A stretch of DNA of 64,000 nt, from assembly GCF_030063335.1 (NCBI RefSeq), contig NZ_JASISW010000005.1, forward strand, positions 62,001 through 126,000, read 5' to 3'. Shown piece by piece: positions 38,535-50,044 of the stretch (positions are counted from its first letter, which is position 1; the number at the start of each line of letters is the position of its first letter). The DNA is from Rhodococcus sp. G-MC3. Its GTDB lineage: Bacteria; Actinomycetota; Actinomycetes; Mycobacteriales; Mycobacteriaceae. A program made the translations under genes and the position numbers. Under the pieces are notes generated by a model that was not told the origin of the DNA, searched no databases, and was given only the letters and a program-made list of their open reading frames with translations.

Positions 38535-39635
38535 ATGAGTGAAGACGAACTTGTACGCGGACCCGTCCACACCGTCCATGTTGAGCTTGGGGCGACGTTC
38601 GCTCCGTTCGGGGGGTGGGAAATGCCGGTGTCGTACGCGGGCGTGGTCGCCGAACACAGGGCCGTCCGCGAGAGTGTCGGCGTATTCGATGTCAGTCATC
38701 TGGGCAAGGCACTCGTCACTGGGGTCGGCGCAGCAGAATTCGTGAACTCCGCTTTCACCAACGACCTGGGCCGAATTGGCTCGGGTAAAGCGCAATACAC
38801 GTTGTGCTGCAACGAGTCCGGCGGTGTTGTGGACGACTTGATCGCATATTTCGTTTCGGATAACGAGGTCTTCCTCGTTCCCAACGCGGCCAACACCGCC
38901 GACGTCGTCGCCGCGCTCACTGCACGGGCGCCCGGAGGCATCACCGTCGTCGATCAGCATCGTGAGTTCGGTGTGCTCGCTGTACAGGGCCCGGGCTCGC
39001 GAGCCGTCGTCGAAGCCCTTGGTCTGCCCGTCGACATGGAGTACATGTCCTTCGAGGACGCCGTGTGGAACGGCGGCCCCGTGCGCGTGTGCCGAACCGG
39101 TTACACCGGCGAGCACGGCTACGAGTTGATCCCGGCCTGGGCAGATGCCGAAGCACTGTTCCGCGCTCTGGTCGAACTCGTTCGCGGCGCCGGTGGCCAG
39201 GTGGCTGGGTTGGGCGCTCGCGATACGTTGCGCACCGAAATGGGATATCCACTGCACGGACACGAACTCTCGCTCGACATCTCGCCGTTGCAGGCGAGGT
39301 GCGGCTGGGCAATCGGCTGGAAAAAAGACAGTTTCTGGGGCAAGGAAGCGTTGACCGCTGAAAAAGCGGCAGGTCCTGCTCGTGTACTTCGTGGAGTCAA
39401 AGCACTCGATCGTGGTGTTCTGCGTCAGGGCCAGACGGTGCAACGTGACGGAGTGCCGATCGGAATTACAACGTCGGGGACGTTTTCACCGTCACTCGGA
39501 ATGGGGATTGCGCTGGCACTCGTCGATTCATCGGCCGGGATTGGTCCGGGAGACGCAGTCGAGGTCGACGTGCGTGGCCGCGCGCTGATGTGCGAGATCG
39601 TAGCGCCGCCCTTCGTCTCGGTGAACACCAAGTGA
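38535..39635 (+). CDS. gcvT: Glycine cleavage system T protein (aminomethyltransferase)
   Basis: The 366-residue enzyme releases ammonia from the lipoyl-bound aminomethyl group and forms methylene-THF. Signatures are [45 protein letters not shown] (folate site), [19 protein letters not shown] and GVLRQGQTV with [16 protein letters not shown] near the end. The other glycine cleavage genes are not in the window. ilvE follows 33 bases downstream. Confidence 0.95.
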   Translation: MSEDELVRGPVHTVHVELGATFAPFGGWEMPVSYAGVVAEHRAVRESVGVFDVSHLGKALVTGVGAAEFVNSAFTNDLGRIGSGKAQYTLCCNESGGVVDDLIAYFVSDNEVFLVPNAANTADVVAALTARAPGGITVVDQHREFGVLAVQGPGSRAVVEALGLPVDMEYMSFEDAVWNGGPVRVCRTGYTGEHGYELIPAWADAEALFRALVELVRGAGGQVAGLGARDTLRTEMGYPLHGHELSLDISPLQARCGWAIGWKKDSFWGKEALTAEKAAGPARVLRGVKALDRGVLRQGQTVQRDGVPIGITTSGTFSPSLGMGIALALVDSSAGIGPGDAVEVDVRGRALMCEIVAPPFVSVNTK

Positions 39636-39667
39636 GCAGCGTTGCCGGCGTTGGATAAGATTCACCC

Positions 39668-40771
39668 ATGACTGGCGTTCCCGAATTCACCCGTGTGCAG
39701 CATCCGTCTCCAACATCGACGGAGACCAGGGAAGCGGTACTTGCTGCGCCGGGGTTCGGGAAGTTCTTCACCGACCACATGGCGATCATCGATTACACCT
39801 CGGACAAGGGGTGGTACGACCCGACAATCACCGCATATGCGCCGATCGAACTCGACCCTGCCGCGATGGTGTTGCATTACGGACAGGCGATCTTCGAGGG
39901 GCTCAAGGTCTACCGTCAACCGAGCGGCGAGTTCGCGTCTTTCCGGATGAGCTCCAACGCCGAGCGTTTCCAGACATCCGCACGGCGCCTTGCGATGCCT
40001 GAGCTACCGGCAGAGCTGTTCGTCTCCTCGATCGAGCAGTTGCTCGCCGTCGATCACGAGTGGGTTCCCGAGGCGGGCGGCGAGGACGCGCTGTACCTTC
40101 GTCCGTTCATGTTCTCCACCGAGGCAGGTCTTGGAGTGCGACCGGCAAATGCATACCGCTACATGCTCATCGCGTCCCCGGCGGGCGCTTACTTCCCTCG
40201 CGGTGTCAAGCCGGTCAGCGTCTGGCTTTCCACCGAATACGTGCGTGCCGCTCCGGGTGGCACCGGCGCAGCGAAGTTCGCAGGCAACTACGCCGCCTCG
40301 CTTCTCGCGCAGGCACAGGCGAGCGACCAGGGGTGCGATCAGGTCGTGTGGCTCGATGCCATCGAACGCCTGTATGTCGAGGAGATGGGCGGGATGAATT
40401 TGTTCTTCGTGTTCGGCTCGGGATCGGACGCGCGACTGGTAACACCATCGCTCTCCGGTTCGCTCCTTCCCGGCATCACTCGCGATTCGTTGCTCGCGTT
40501 GGCAACCGATTCGGGCATCCCGGTCCAAGAGCGTCGTATCTCCACCGAGGAATGGCAGAAGAAGGCCGAGTCCGGTGAGATCACCGAGGTGTTCGCCTGC
40601 GGCACGGCCGCAGTGATCACCCCGGTGGGCAGCGTCAAGTCCGCCGACGGCGAGTTCACGATCGCTGACGGCGAACCCGGTGAGATCACGCTCGCTCTGC
40701 GCGATACGTTGACGGGAATCCAGCGGGGGACCTTCGCCGACACTCATGGGTGGATGACCGCTCTCGGCTGA
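39668..40771 (+). CDS. ilvE: Branched-chain amino acid aminotransferase
   Basis: The 367-residue fold-type IV PLP enzyme. Lys in [17 protein letters not shown] forms the Schiff base. Other marks are [49 protein letters not shown] and [15 protein letters not shown]. It interconverts Leu, Ile and Val with their keto acids; in M. tuberculosis the homologue also makes methionine from ketomethiobutyrate. The length is normal for type II members. Confidence 0.96.
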   Translation: MTGVPEFTRVQHPSPTSTETREAVLAAPGFGKFFTDHMAIIDYTSDKGWYDPTITAYAPIELDPAAMVLHYGQAIFEGLKVYRQPSGEFASFRMSSNAERFQTSARRLAMPELPAELFVSSIEQLLAVDHEWVPEAGGEDALYLRPFMFSTEAGLGVRPANAYRYMLIASPAGAYFPRGVKPVSVWLSTEYVRAAPGGTGAAKFAGNYAASLLAQAQASDQGCDQVVWLDAIERLYVEEMGGMNLFFVFGSGSDARLVTPSLSGSLLPGITRDSLLALATDSGIPVQERRISTEEWQKKAESGEITEVFACGTAAVITPVGSVKSADGEFTIADGEPGEITLALRDTLTGIQRGTFADTHGWMTALG

Positions 40772-40777
40772 CGCGAT

Positions 40778-40831
40778 GCTGACCGCCCAGTAGACGCTAT
40801 CCGCCCAGGAGAAGCTAACCGCCCAGGAGAA
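40778..40831. repeat. Three imperfect 18-bp tandem repeats at the cobS stop codon
   Basis: The copies GCTGACCGCCCAGTAGAC, GCTATCCGCCCAGGAGAA and GCTAACCGCCCAGGAGAA run end to end. The rightmost holds the last codons and stop of cobS (minus strand), encoding LLLGG. The other two are non-coding downstream copies with 3-4 substitutions. Confidence 0.85.
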
Positions 40832-41567
40832 GCCCGACCACAACGATCGACGTTGTCACCTCCACTGCCGCTCCCAACACGTCGCCACTCATGCCGCCGA
40901 ATCGACTGCAGCAGTGATGCACGATGAGTGCACCTGCGCCGAGAGCGACGGCCATCACGATCGGCCCTTGCCACCACCGGCTGTTCACTGCTGCCAGGGA
41001 CGCCGCCACAGCCGCGACCGACCAGAATGCGACGATCAACGGAGACTGCGTTCCTGCGACCAGGGCACCGAAGCCGCGCTCCGACGCGGCCGAGATGCCG
41101 CGGCGGCAGGCAACAACGACGGCGACGCGCCCCGCTGTGACTGCAAGCAGGATCGACACCCAGGCGTGCTCGTCGGCGAGTGCGCCGAATGCTGTTGCCT
41201 GCACGGCGAGTACGACCGTGATGGCGGCAATCCCGAACGGTCCGGCACTGCCGGACTGCATCACTTCTCTGGCGCGCTCGGGCGGGCCATAGCAACCCAA
41301 TCCGTCTGCTGTGTCGGCGAGACCGTCGACGTGCATTCCGCGGGTCATAAGCGCCAAAGCGCCGACCGTGAGGAATCCAGCGAGAATTCCGTCCAGCGAC
41401 AGGGTCTGTGAAACCCACAACAGCAACGTCGACAGCGTGCCGAGCAAGACCCCGACAATGGGAGTCGAGGTGATCGCTCGACCGGCCTCCCGGCGCCCGA
41501 TGTCGTGCGGTCCGCGTACTGGAAGGACGGTCAACCACGACAGTGCGAGCCGAGGACCGACCAGCAT
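40815..41567 (-). CDS. cobS: Cobalamin-5'-phosphate synthase (adenosylcobinamide-GDP ribazoletransferase)
   Basis: The 250-residue membrane enzyme joins GDP-cobinamide to alpha-ribazole phosphate. The family motif is MTRGMHVDGLADTADGLGC; further marks are EVMQSGSAGPFGIAAI and HHCCSRFGGMSGDVLGA near the C-terminus. It starts two bases after the cobT stop and forms a cobU-cobT-cobS operon. Its stop lies in the third copy of an 18-bp repeat array. Confidence 0.94.
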   Translation of the reverse strand: MLVGPRLALSWLTVLPVRGPHDIGRREAGRAITSTPIVGVLLGTLSTLLLWVSQTLSLDGILAGFLTVGALALMTRGMHVDGLADTADGLGCYGPPERAREVMQSGSAGPFGIAAITVVLAVQATAFGALADEHAWVSILLAVTAGRVAVVVACRRGISAASERGFGALVAGTQSPLIVAFWSVAAVAASLAAVNSRWWQGPIVMAVALGAGALIVHHCCSRFGGMSGDVLGAAVEVTTSIVVVGLLLGG

Positions 41568-41569
41568 GG

Positions 41570-42664
41570 TCAGCTCTCGGCGGTCTCGGTGCTGACGCCC
41601 GCATCCGCGAACGTCGACATGCTCGCCAGGGTTGCAATCGCTGCGTGTACGAGCGGCAGCGCAGTCAGTGCTCCCGAGCCTTCGCCGAGGCGCATGTCGA
41701 GTTCCAGCAACGGCTCGATTCGTAGATGCCGCAATGCGATCGAGTGCGCGGGCTCGGTGGATCGGTGCCCCGCAACCCACCACTCCCGCGCTCCGCGCGC
41801 AGACTCCTCGGCAACCAGGGCGGCGGCTGTCACCACGAGTCCGTCCAAGATAACCGGAGTTCTACGATGTGCGGCCTGAGCGAGAAACCCCGCCATCGCG
41901 GCGATATCGGCACCGCCCGCGACTTTCAGAAGTGCGACTGGATCTTTCACCACCGGACGGGCACGACGCATGGCATCGCGAATCGCAGCTGTCTTCCTGA
42001 TCCATCCGGCATCGTCGACGCCGGTACCGCGTCCGACGGCTGCCACCGGCTCGGTGTCGGTGAGTGCTGCAATCAATGCCGTTGCAGGAGTGGTGTTTCC
42101 AATTCCCATATCGCCTGCGATCAGCAGGTCGGCGCCGCCGTCCACTTCCTCGTCAGCGATTGCGGCTCCGGCGTCGATCGCTGCGCGTACTTCGTCCTCG
42201 GTGAGTGCGTCCTCGCGGTCGATCGACCCGCTGGACCGCCTGATCTTATGGGCGCTGATCGATGGATCGGTATCGCTCGCCACGGCGATATCCACTACCC
42301 GAACCGAGGCACCTGCGGTGAGCGCCAATGCGTTCACCGCGGCACCTCCCGCGAGGAAGTTGGCCACCATCTGTCCGGTGACTTCGCTCGGGTATGCGGA
42401 TACTCCGTGGGCTGCAACGCCGTGGTCGCCCGCGAATACGACAACGCGAGGCCGCGACAGCGGTGTCGGCGGGCACAGATCCTGACACGCCGCAATCCAC
42501 TCACCCAAATATTCGAGTCGGCCGAGGCTACCCGCAGGCTTGGTGAGTCTCTGTTGACGCTCCGATGCCTGAACACGGGCCTCGGCAGAGGGCGGAGACA
42601 CCGGCCGCAGCGATGCTGGAATCTCGGTCGGCTCGGAAATGTCTGTCACAGCAGAACCTTTCAT
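41570..42664 (-). CDS. cobT: Nicotinate-nucleotide--dimethylbenzimidazole phosphoribosyltransferase
   Basis: The 364-residue enzyme activates the lower ligand of cobamides. Signatures are [62 protein letters not shown], and the catalytic Glu region [23 protein letters not shown] at 42664 overlaps the cobU stop by ATGA. An in-frame GTG lies 15 bases downstream. The order matches M. tuberculosis except that cobU is present here. Confidence 0.95.
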   Translation of the reverse strand: MKGSAVTDISEPTEIPASLRPVSPPSAEARVQASERQQRLTKPAGSLGRLEYLGEWIAACQDLCPPTPLSRPRVVVFAGDHGVAAHGVSAYPSEVTGQMVANFLAGGAAVNALALTAGASVRVVDIAVASDTDPSISAHKIRRSSGSIDREDALTEDEVRAAIDAGAAIADEEVDGGADLLIAGDMGIGNTTPATALIAALTDTEPVAAVGRGTGVDDAGWIRKTAAIRDAMRRARPVVKDPVALLKVAGGADIAAMAGFLAQAAHRRTPVILDGLVVTAAALVAEESARGAREWWVAGHRSTEPAHSIALRHLRIEPLLELDMRLGEGSGALTALPLVHAAIATLASMSTFADAGVSTETAES

Positions 42665-43230
42665 GGCGTGAATTCGCGTGAATTCTTCGATGCGTCGACG
42701 CTCTTCAATGTCAGGGGCAAGCCCGCGACGACAAGCACGACTTCGTCGCACACAGCAGCAAGGCGCTGGTTCAGAACCCCGAGTTCATCGCGGAACAGCC
42801 GTCCGGATTTGGTGTCGGGAACAATGCTCAGACCGACCTCCGGGCTGACCATGACAACACGGTGGCGGCATCGGCGCACCGCATCGACGAGTGCATCGAC
42901 CAGTGGTGCAACCGTACCGCGTGGAGCATCCCACGCTGCCTCGTCGTCGAGCACACCCGTCAGCCACGTGCCGAGATCGTCGACGATCGTGACACCATCG
43001 CCGACGAGAACGGTGGCAGGCAGATCTGTCGGACTCTCGACCGTCGTCCACTCCGGCGGGCGGCGTCGACGGTGCTCGTCTATTCGAGCCTCCCAGTCTG
43101 TGTCACCCGGGTCACTGCGACCCGTTGCCACGTACCTCACCGGACCGGCCACACCGACGAGTACTTCGGCGTGGCTGGATTTGCCTGATCGCGCACCTCC
43201 GAGGACGAGGGTGCGCAGCGGCGGTGTCAC
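42661..43230 (-). CDS. cobU: Adenosylcobinamide kinase / guanylyltransferase
   Basis: The 189-residue P-loop enzyme starts [20 protein letters not shown]. It continues with [20 protein letters not shown] and [15 protein letters not shown] (the His used for guanylylation). [16 protein letters not shown] and [20 protein letters not shown] segments follow. It phosphorylates and GMP-loads adenosylcobinamide before CobS. The GTG at 43230 fits the family N-terminus. In M. tuberculosis cobU lies elsewhere, so the intact cobUTS operon is a difference. Confidence 0.93.
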   Translation of the reverse strand: MTPPLRTLVLGGARSGKSSHAEVLVGVAGPVRYVATGRSDPGDTDWEARIDEHRRRRPPEWTTVESPTDLPATVLVGDGVTIVDDLGTWLTGVLDDEAAWDAPRGTVAPLVDALVDAVRRCRHRVVMVSPEVGLSIVPDTKSGRLFRDELGVLNQRLAAVCDEVVLVVAGLPLTLKSVDASKNSREFTP

Positions 43231-43249
43231 AGGGTCGTCAAGGCTCGGC

Positions 43250-43906
43250 TCAGACAGCCGCGCCGCGCTCCACCTGTGGCTTGGGTGCACGCATCTTGCG
43301 CAGCTGAGACGCGCGCACGAAGGCGTACCAGCCGAGCTTGAAGCCGCCGTCCTCGGTGTCGGGGAACCGCTCACGGACCCGATTGTTGATCTGGCGGCCG
43401 ATGTAAACGCCCTCGATCACCATGAACAGCATCATCACGAACATTGCGAGGGTCACGAACGCCTGCACACCTGGGCTGAGGAACAGCGCGAAGATCAGCA
43501 GAAGCGCCAGGGGCATGAAAAGACCGACGAGGTTTCTGCGTGCATCGACAAGATTTCTGGTGAATGCACGCACCGGGCCCTTGTCTCGGGGGAGCAGGTA
43601 CTTGTCCTCGCCCGCGAGCATCCGTTCGCGGCGTTCCGAAGAGGCTGCGCGGCGCTCGGATGACGCCTGCTTGCGGTCGTCCTTGCTGCCGCGATTGGCC
43701 TTGCGGCGCTCGCGTGCTTCTTTACCGGTCATCGGAGGCGGCGCCACCGGGCCACGGCGACGCGTCTCGGCCTCACGCCGTTTCGGCGTGGGGCGGCCCT
43801 TGCCGACGGACTCCGCCGGCGAGCTCTCGATGGGGGCAGAAGACTCGACGGACTTCGAATCGTCTCCGTCCGAATTGTCAGAGTTTCCGCGGCGTAGCAA
43901 CTTCAC
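43250..43906 (-). CDS. DUF3043 membrane protein (Rv2206 type)
   Basis: The 218-residue protein has a long charged N-terminal half, acidic then strongly basic (RREAETRRRGPVAPPPMTGK, repeated SSERR), followed by two adjacent helices at about 127-170 (NLVGLFMPLALLLIFALFL and the next segment). A cytosolic tail ends in KPQVERGAAV. The start is GTG at 43906. It is conserved next to the cob operon in actinobacteria; its function is unknown. The stop is 19 bases before cobU. Confidence 0.86.
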   Translation of the reverse strand: MKLLRRGNSDNSDGDDSKSVESSAPIESSPAESVGKGRPTPKRREAETRRRGPVAPPPMTGKEARERRKANRGSKDDRKQASSERRAASSERRERMLAGEDKYLLPRDKGPVRAFTRNLVDARRNLVGLFMPLALLLIFALFLSPGVQAFVTLAMFVMMLFMVIEGVYIGRQINNRVRERFPDTEDGGFKLGWYAFVRASQLRKMRAPKPQVERGAAV

Positions 43907-44034
43907 CCTCCCAGGTTATGGGATGGCAGCCGATAGTTGAACACCGGCCATGTCGAAGGGTTACCGGTGGTGGCGTCAGTAGGCATGCCGAGAGCGGAAG
44001 TCGGGCGTGGATGTTACGCGATAGACTCCACACG

Positions 44035-45093
44035 ATGCGAGTGATGGTTGCTCCCGATTCGTTCGGTGAGACGTTGACAGCGACCGAGGCAGCCGATGCG
44101 ATCGGGCGGGGCTGGCTCTCTGCCAGACCTGACGACGAGGTGCTGCTGGCGCCCCAATCGGATGGCGGACCGGGGTTCGTCGACGTCCTCGCAACTCGGT
44201 TGGGCACTGTGAAGCATCTCGAGGTGGACGGCCCCGTAGGCCGGACCGTCGACGCTGCGTGGCTACTCGACGGCTCGACGGCGTATATCGAGGCCGCATC
44301 GGCGTGCGGACTCGCGCTTCTCGGTGGGCCGCCCACACTGCAGAGCGCATTGAATTCGTCGAGTTTCGGCGTAGGGCAGCTGATCGCGGCCGCACTGGGC
44401 GAAGACACAGTGAACACCGTGTATGTGGGCCTCGGTGGTAGCAGTTGCACTGACGGTGGCCGCGGCATGATTCGAGCGCTCGGCGGCCTGACTGCAGCAA
44501 CCGAGCGCCTGCGTGGTGTCGATCTCGTTGCCGCGACGGACGTGGAGAATCACTTGCTCGGCGAATTTGGCGCCGCCCATGTGTTCGGTCCGCAGAAAGG
44601 TGCCGACGCTGAGATGGTCGAGACACTCGAAGGCCTCAACAGAGACTGGGCTGCGGTGCTGGAATTCCGGGCAAGGCGCGACGTAGCGGAACTGGCAGGC
44701 GCTGGAGCTGCCGGTGGAATCGGCGCTGCACTGTTCGCGCTCGGCGGTCGTCGTGAATCCGGGGCGGCGGTCGTCGCGGAGGTGACCGACCAGCAGACGA
44801 TGATCGAGTCGGTCGAGTTGGTCGTGACCGGTGAAGGGAAGTTCGATTCGCAATCCCTTCGGGGCAAGCTGGTGACGAGGCTTGCGGCCGCAGGTGGCGA
44901 ATCCGGGATCGAGTCGATTGTTCTCGCGGGCCAGGTGCTCCTCGATGCACAACAGTTGGAGTCCGCCGGGATTTCTCGCGCCTATTCGGTGACGGAATTC
45001 GCCGGCTCGATCGAGAAATCCATGTCCGACGCCGGGAATCAGCTCGAACTCCTTGCAGGTGTTGCGGCGGCGGAGTTCGAGCCCCGACGCTGA
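44035..45093 (+). CDS. Glycerate kinase (GlxK/GarK type)
   Basis: The 352-residue kinase begins MRVMVAPDSFGETLTATEAA and has LLAPQSDGGPGFVDV, IEAASACGLALLG, VGLGGSSCTDGGRGMIRALG and the late TGEGKFDSQSLRGKL. These are signatures of the glycerate kinase family that makes 2- or 3-phosphoglycerate. Open frame continues upstream to 43564 but is antisense to the DUF3043 gene. It lies 92 bases before the Fe-S carrier gene. Confidence 0.92.
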   Translation: MRVMVAPDSFGETLTATEAADAIGRGWLSARPDDEVLLAPQSDGGPGFVDVLATRLGTVKHLEVDGPVGRTVDAAWLLDGSTAYIEAASACGLALLGGPPTLQSALNSSSFGVGQLIAAALGEDTVNTVYVGLGGSSCTDGGRGMIRALGGLTAATERLRGVDLVAATDVENHLLGEFGAAHVFGPQKGADAEMVETLEGLNRDWAAVLEFRARRDVAELAGAGAAGGIGAALFALGGRRESGAAVVAEVTDQQTMIESVELVVTGEGKFDSQSLRGKLVTRLAAAGGESGIESIVLAGQVLLDAQQLESAGISRAYSVTEFAGSIEKSMSDAGNQLELLAGVAAAEFEPRR

Positions 45094-45185
45094 ATGCCCG
45101 ACGGCGGACGGCAACGTGAGGAATAACCACATCCGGAGTACGGTTGAGTTGTTCACGGGTTTGGTACGACTGACAGGGAGAGCCC

Positions 45186-45536
45186 ATGACCGTCTCGAAC
45201 GAGACCATCACGCACAAGGTCACGATGACAGAAGCTGCGTCATCGAAGGCCAAGGCGTTGCTGGATCAAGAAGGCCGCGATGACCTCGCGCTGCGTATTG
45301 CCGTACAGCCTGGAGGCTGTGCAGGTTTGCGCTACCAGCTCTTCTTCGACGATCGCAACCTCGACGGCGACCTCGCAGTGGACTTCGAAGGAGTCACGCT
45401 CGCGGTCGACCGTATGAGCGCTCCGTACGTCGAAGGTGCGTCCATCGATTTTGTGGACACCATCGAAAAGCAGGGCTTCACAATCGACAATCCGAACGCA
45501 ACGGGCTCGTGTGCCTGCGGCGATTCGTTCAACTGA
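45186..45536 (+). CDS. A-type iron-sulfur cluster carrier (ErpA/HesB family)
   Basis: The 116-residue protein has the A-type fold signatures LRIAVQPGGCAGLRYQLFFD (Cys45) and GSCACGDSF (Cys109 and Cys111), the three cysteines that hold a cluster. It would deliver Fe-S clusters to targets; LipA and the Rieske protein in this window are plausible clients, but that is inference. GGGAG precedes the ATG. It corresponds to Rv2204c. A strong terminator follows. Confidence 0.94.
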   Translation: MTVSNETITHKVTMTEAASSKAKALLDQEGRDDLALRIAVQPGGCAGLRYQLFFDDRNLDGDLAVDFEGVTLAVDRMSAPYVEGASIDFVDTIEKQGFTIDNPNATGSCACGDSFN

Positions 45537-45552
45537 GCTATAGCTCAGCGAA

Positions 45553-45592
45553 CTTCTGACCGGTACCCGCGCTTGCGGGTACCGGTCAGAAG
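45553..45592 (+). terminator. Strong hairpin terminator after the Fe-S carrier gene
   Basis: CTTCTGACCGGTACCCGC (45553-45570) pairs perfectly over 18 bp with 45575-45592, loop GCTT. It starts 16 bases after the stop. A separate 14-bp palindrome spans the stop codon itself (45534-45547). No T tract follows. Confidence 0.75.
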
Positions 45593-45695
45593 CATGTGCG
45601 TATTCTGGAAGGTCCACGTCCGGTGCAGGCTGGCCCCACTGAGTAACCTATGCGCTCCACGCCTGACGTAACGTGGTTGCCTACGCAGTACGTAG

Positions 45696-46727
<1,032 letters not shown>

Positions 46728-46733
46728 CCCTTT

Positions 46734-46786
46734 GGCATGAATGCGCCATCGCAACCGTCCAGCCGTTGCGATGGCGCATTCATGCC
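46734..46786. terminator. Bidirectional terminator, perfect 22-bp stem
   Basis: Arms 46734-46755 and 46765-46786 are perfect inverted repeats around a nine-base loop; the outer arm starts GGCATGAATGCG. It lies seven bases after the adoK stop and eleven before the end of the convergent asnB gene. Confidence 0.85.
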
Positions 46787-46796
46787 GATGGGATGG

Positions 46797-48722
46797 CTAG
46801 AGCGCGACCGGATATGAGGGCTCCGCGATGTTCGGAACGATGCGCTTCTCGACGAAAATTCCATGCCACACCATGAAGATGAGCACAGTCCACAGCCGAC
46901 GACTGTGGTCGGACTTGCCGTCCCGGTGCTCGTTGAGCATCGCCGTGATGGCTGACTTGTTCAGAATATGATCGGTTTCGGACTCTTGGATCTGTTGGTG
47001 CGCCCAATCGAAGAGTTCTGTTCCGCGCAACCAGTGCCGCAGGGGAACCGGGAACCCGAGCTTGGCCCGGTGTAGGACGTGCCCCGGCACGATGCCCTCC
47101 AAAGCCTGACGCAGCGCGTACTTCGTCGTGTCCTTGGTGATCTTCTGCTCCAGCGGCAGCTTCTCGGCGACCTTGAACACCTCGGAGTCGAGGAACGGAA
47201 CACGAAGTTCGAGTGAGTTGGCCATGGTGATCTTGTCGGCTTTGACAAGGATGTCTCCACGTAGCCACGTGAACAAATCAAGGTGCTGCATCCGAGCGAC
47301 GGGATCCCAACCCACGGACTGTGCGTAGATGGGTGCCGTCACGTCGGTGTGGGTCCACTCCGGTCGGAAGTCGCGGAGTACGGCGCGGAGTTGGGCGTCG
47401 CCGAAGCTGCGTGCATTTCCGTAGTAACGGTCTTCGAGAGTCATCGAGCCTCGGTGGAGCAGGCTCTTGCCGCGTGTCCCGTCGGGGATTTTCTCGCTCA
47501 GTGCCCCTGCAGCGCGGCGCAGCCCCTTCGGTAGATAATCGAAAGGCTTCAGCGATAGTGGTTCCCGATAGATCGTGTAGCCACCGAAGAGTTCGTCGGC
47601 GCCCTCGCCGGACAAGACCACCTTGACGTGTTTGCGCGCTTCCTTGGCCACGAAGTACAGCGGCACCAACGCTGGGTCGGCGACAGGGTCGTCGAGGTAC
47701 CAGACGATCTCAGGAATCGACGCCGCGAATTCTTCCGGCCCCACGACCTTGACCACGTGCCGAGCCCCGATTGCTGCAGCGGACTCAGCCGCCACGTCGA
47801 CCTCGGAATAGCCTTCGCGCTCGAACCCCGTTGTAAACGTGATGAGGTTCGGATTGTGGCGTATCGCCAGTGCCGCGATGGCAGTCGAGTCGATTCCTCC
47901 GGAAAGGAACGAGCCGACTGTGACGTCGGCGCGCATGTGTTTGGCGACGGAATCTTCGAGCGCCTCGGCGATCTCCTGGTATCGGGCGGCCTCGGAACCG
48001 GGCGTGAACGGCTTCACCGCGAACTTCGGTGTGAAGTAGCGGGTGATCTTCGGCGCTGTGCCGGGGGAGAGGGTGGCGAAGCAGCCTGATTCGAGGCGAC
48101 GGATTTCGGCGTGCAGAGTCTCGGGCTCGGGAACGTACTGCAGGACGGTGTAATGCTCTGTCGCGCGCGGATCGAGGTCCAACCCGATACCGACGAGATC
48201 GGCGAGCTCGAGCAGGCTCTTCTTCTCACTGCCGAATGCCGTGCCACCAGCGCCCGTGGCGACGAAGAGGGGCTTGATGCCGAACGGATCGCGAGCGATG
48301 AACATCTCTCGCGTCTCGGTATCCCAGATCGCGAAGGCGAACATGCCACGTAGACGGCGGACCGCTTCGGCGCCCCAGTAATGGAACGCAGCGACGATTG
48401 ACTCGCCGTCGCCTTCCGTGAAAAATTCGGCACCGTGCTCGGCCGTCAGTTCGGCGCGCAGCTCGAGGTAGTTGTAGATCTCGCCGTTGAACGTCAACGC
48501 GTACCGGGTCGGGTTCTCGGCCGGGCCCCAGCGCAGAGGCTGGTGCGAATGGGCGATATCGATGATCGACAGCCGATTGAAGCCGTAGATTACGTCGTCG
48601 TCGTGCCATGTTCCCGGCTCGTCCGGACCGCGGTGCCGCATGCAGTGCATGGCCGAGGAGACGGCATCGACCCCCGCAGCATTCGTGCAGGCCGACGTCA
48701 GTACACCTAGTAGTCCACACAC
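46797..48722 (-). CDS. asnB: Glutamine-hydrolysing asparagine synthetase
   Basis: The 641-residue enzyme starts with GTG followed directly by Cys2 (CGLLGVLTS), the glutaminase nucleophile once Met is removed. The Ntn domain shows RHRGPDEPGTW, LTFNGEIYNYLELR, FAIWDTETREMFIARDPFGI. The synthetase domain has the P-loop SFLSGGIDSTAIAALA, YLDDPVADPALVPLYF and VVLSGEGADELFGGY. It makes Asn from Asp; in mycobacteria the orthologue Rv2201 may instead amidate cell-wall diaminopimelate, which sequence cannot settle. It is divergent from ctaC. Confidence 0.94.
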   Translation of the reverse strand: MCGLLGVLTSACTNAAGVDAVSSAMHCMRHRGPDEPGTWHDDDVIYGFNRLSIIDIAHSHQPLRWGPAENPTRYALTFNGEIYNYLELRAELTAEHGAEFFTEGDGESIVAAFHYWGAEAVRRLRGMFAFAIWDTETREMFIARDPFGIKPLFVATGAGGTAFGSEKKSLLELADLVGIGLDLDPRATEHYTVLQYVPEPETLHAEIRRLESGCFATLSPGTAPKITRYFTPKFAVKPFTPGSEAARYQEIAEALEDSVAKHMRADVTVGSFLSGGIDSTAIAALAIRHNPNLITFTTGFEREGYSEVDVAAESAAAIGARHVVKVVGPEEFAASIPEIVWYLDDPVADPALVPLYFVAKEARKHVKVVLSGEGADELFGGYTIYREPLSLKPFDYLPKGLRRAAGALSEKIPDGTRGKSLLHRGSMTLEDRYYGNARSFGDAQLRAVLRDFRPEWTHTDVTAPIYAQSVGWDPVARMQHLDLFTWLRGDILVKADKITMANSLELRVPFLDSEVFKVAEKLPLEQKITKDTTKYALRQALEGIVPGHVLHRAKLGFPVPLRHWLRGTELFDWAHQQIQESETDHILNKSAITAMLNEHRDGKSDHSRRLWTVLIFMVWHGIFVEKRIVPNIAEPSYPVAL

Positions 48723-48952
48723 AGCGTCCACTACCTCGTTTCGCAATTGGGAAATGTTCGCCCGCCCGCGCCGGCCGCAATCTGTGCAGCACCCGGCGAC
48801 ACGGAAGTTACGAGTATGCCGCAGACACGGCCGACACCAGGTAACGACCCAACAGTAGTGTTTCGCCGGCTTTGGTCTACGCTGCGTAGTACTAGGGCAT
48901 CCGCATGTGGAGGCCCTATTCTTCAGTGGTGAGCGATCAGGAAGGCGTGAAC

Positions 48953-50026
48953 GTGGCGCAGAGTCGGATCCTTCGGCGAGCTGGGCTTGCAGCATTTCTC
49001 GGCGTAGCCGCGTTGCTGCTGTCGGGCTGTTCCATCGACAACGAGGTCCTGCGCTTCGGCTTTCCAGTGGGCATCACGCCCCAGGGCGAGTCGATCCGCG
49101 AGTTGTGGACGTGGTCGGTAATTGCAGCCTTGATCATGGGCATCATCGTGTGGGCTCTGATCTTCTGGGTGGTCATCTTCCACCGCAAGAAGAAGGACTC
49201 GCCCGAATTCCCGCGTCAGACGGCGTACAACGTGCCGTTGGAGCTCTTTTACACAGCGGTCCCGTTCGTCATCATCGCGGTGTTGTTCTACTTCACCGTC
49301 GTGGTGCAGAACTACGTCGACGAGAAACAGCCGAATCCTGACGTCACGGTCGACGTGACGGCCTTCCAGTGGAACTGGAAGTTCGGTTACCAGACAGTCG
49401 ATCTGAAAGACGGCACCGTCAAGTACGACGGCACGGACGTCGAGGCGCAAGCAGCTGCCGAGGCCTCCGCCAATCCGCCCGAAGGTGAAGCTGAAGGTAG
49501 CGAGGACGGCGAGATCGTTCCTGGAGCCATTCACGGAGTGAGCCCGCAGGATCTGTCCTACCTGCACTATGACCAGATCGAGACCGTCGGTACCAGCAAC
49601 GAGATTCCGGTTTTGGTTCTCCCAACGGGCAAGCGGATCGAATTCGTACTTGCATCCTCCGACGTCATCCACGGCTTCTGGGTTCCGGAGTTCCTGTTCA
49701 AGCGCGACGTGCTGCCGAACCCGAAGGAAAACCACTCGGACAACGTTTTCCAGATTTCCGAAATCGAGCGAGAAGGTGCGTTCGTCGGTCGCTGCACCGA
49801 AATGTGCGGCACGTTCCACGCGATGATGAACTTCGAGGTTCGTGCGGTGTCGCCGGACGATTTCGAGCAATACATCGAACTGCGCAAGCCTGCGTCGGAC
49901 GGGGGCGAAGGTCTGACCAACGCCCAGGCGCTTCAAGCAATCGGGCAATCTCCGATCGCAACGAGCACAATCCCGTTCACCACTGACCGTGCGCAGAAGT
50001 CCGAAACCGTCGCCGAAGGCAACTGA
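48953..50026 (+). CDS. ctaC: Cytochrome c oxidase subunit II (aa3 type)
   Basis: The 357-residue protein has a lipoprotein-type signal ending LLLSGCS, two membrane helices at about 45-75 and 90-112, and a periplasmic cupredoxin domain. The CuA ligands are [10 protein letters not shown] and [12 protein letters not shown] (C-x3-C-x3-H). Between helix 2 and the CuA site is an acidic insert ([14 protein letters not shown]), typical of actinobacterial CtaC, which docks on QcrC. AGGAAGG lies seven bases before the GTG at 48953; an ATG at 48905 would add 16 residues. A CTACG/CGTAG dyad lies at 48877-48889. Confidence 0.94.
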   Translation: MAQSRILRRAGLAAFLGVAALLLSGCSIDNEVLRFGFPVGITPQGESIRELWTWSVIAALIMGIIVWALIFWVVIFHRKKKDSPEFPRQTAYNVPLELFYTAVPFVIIAVLFYFTVVVQNYVDEKQPNPDVTVDVTAFQWNWKFGYQTVDLKDGTVKYDGTDVEAQAAAEASANPPEGEAEGSEDGEIVPGAIHGVSPQDLSYLHYDQIETVGTSNEIPVLVLPTGKRIEFVLASSDVIHGFWVPEFLFKRDVLPNPKENHSDNVFQISEIEREGAFVGRCTEMCGTFHAMMNFEVRAVSPDDFEQYIELRKPASDGGEGLTNAQALQAIGQSPIATSTIPFTTDRAQKSETVAEGN

Positions 50027-50044
50027 CCCAGGAAGAATGTTGAA

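Noticed and set aside
43564-44034. N-terminal extension of glycerate kinase
   Set aside because: It runs antisense through the DUF3043 gene; the family N-terminus MRVMVAPDSFGE begins at 44035.
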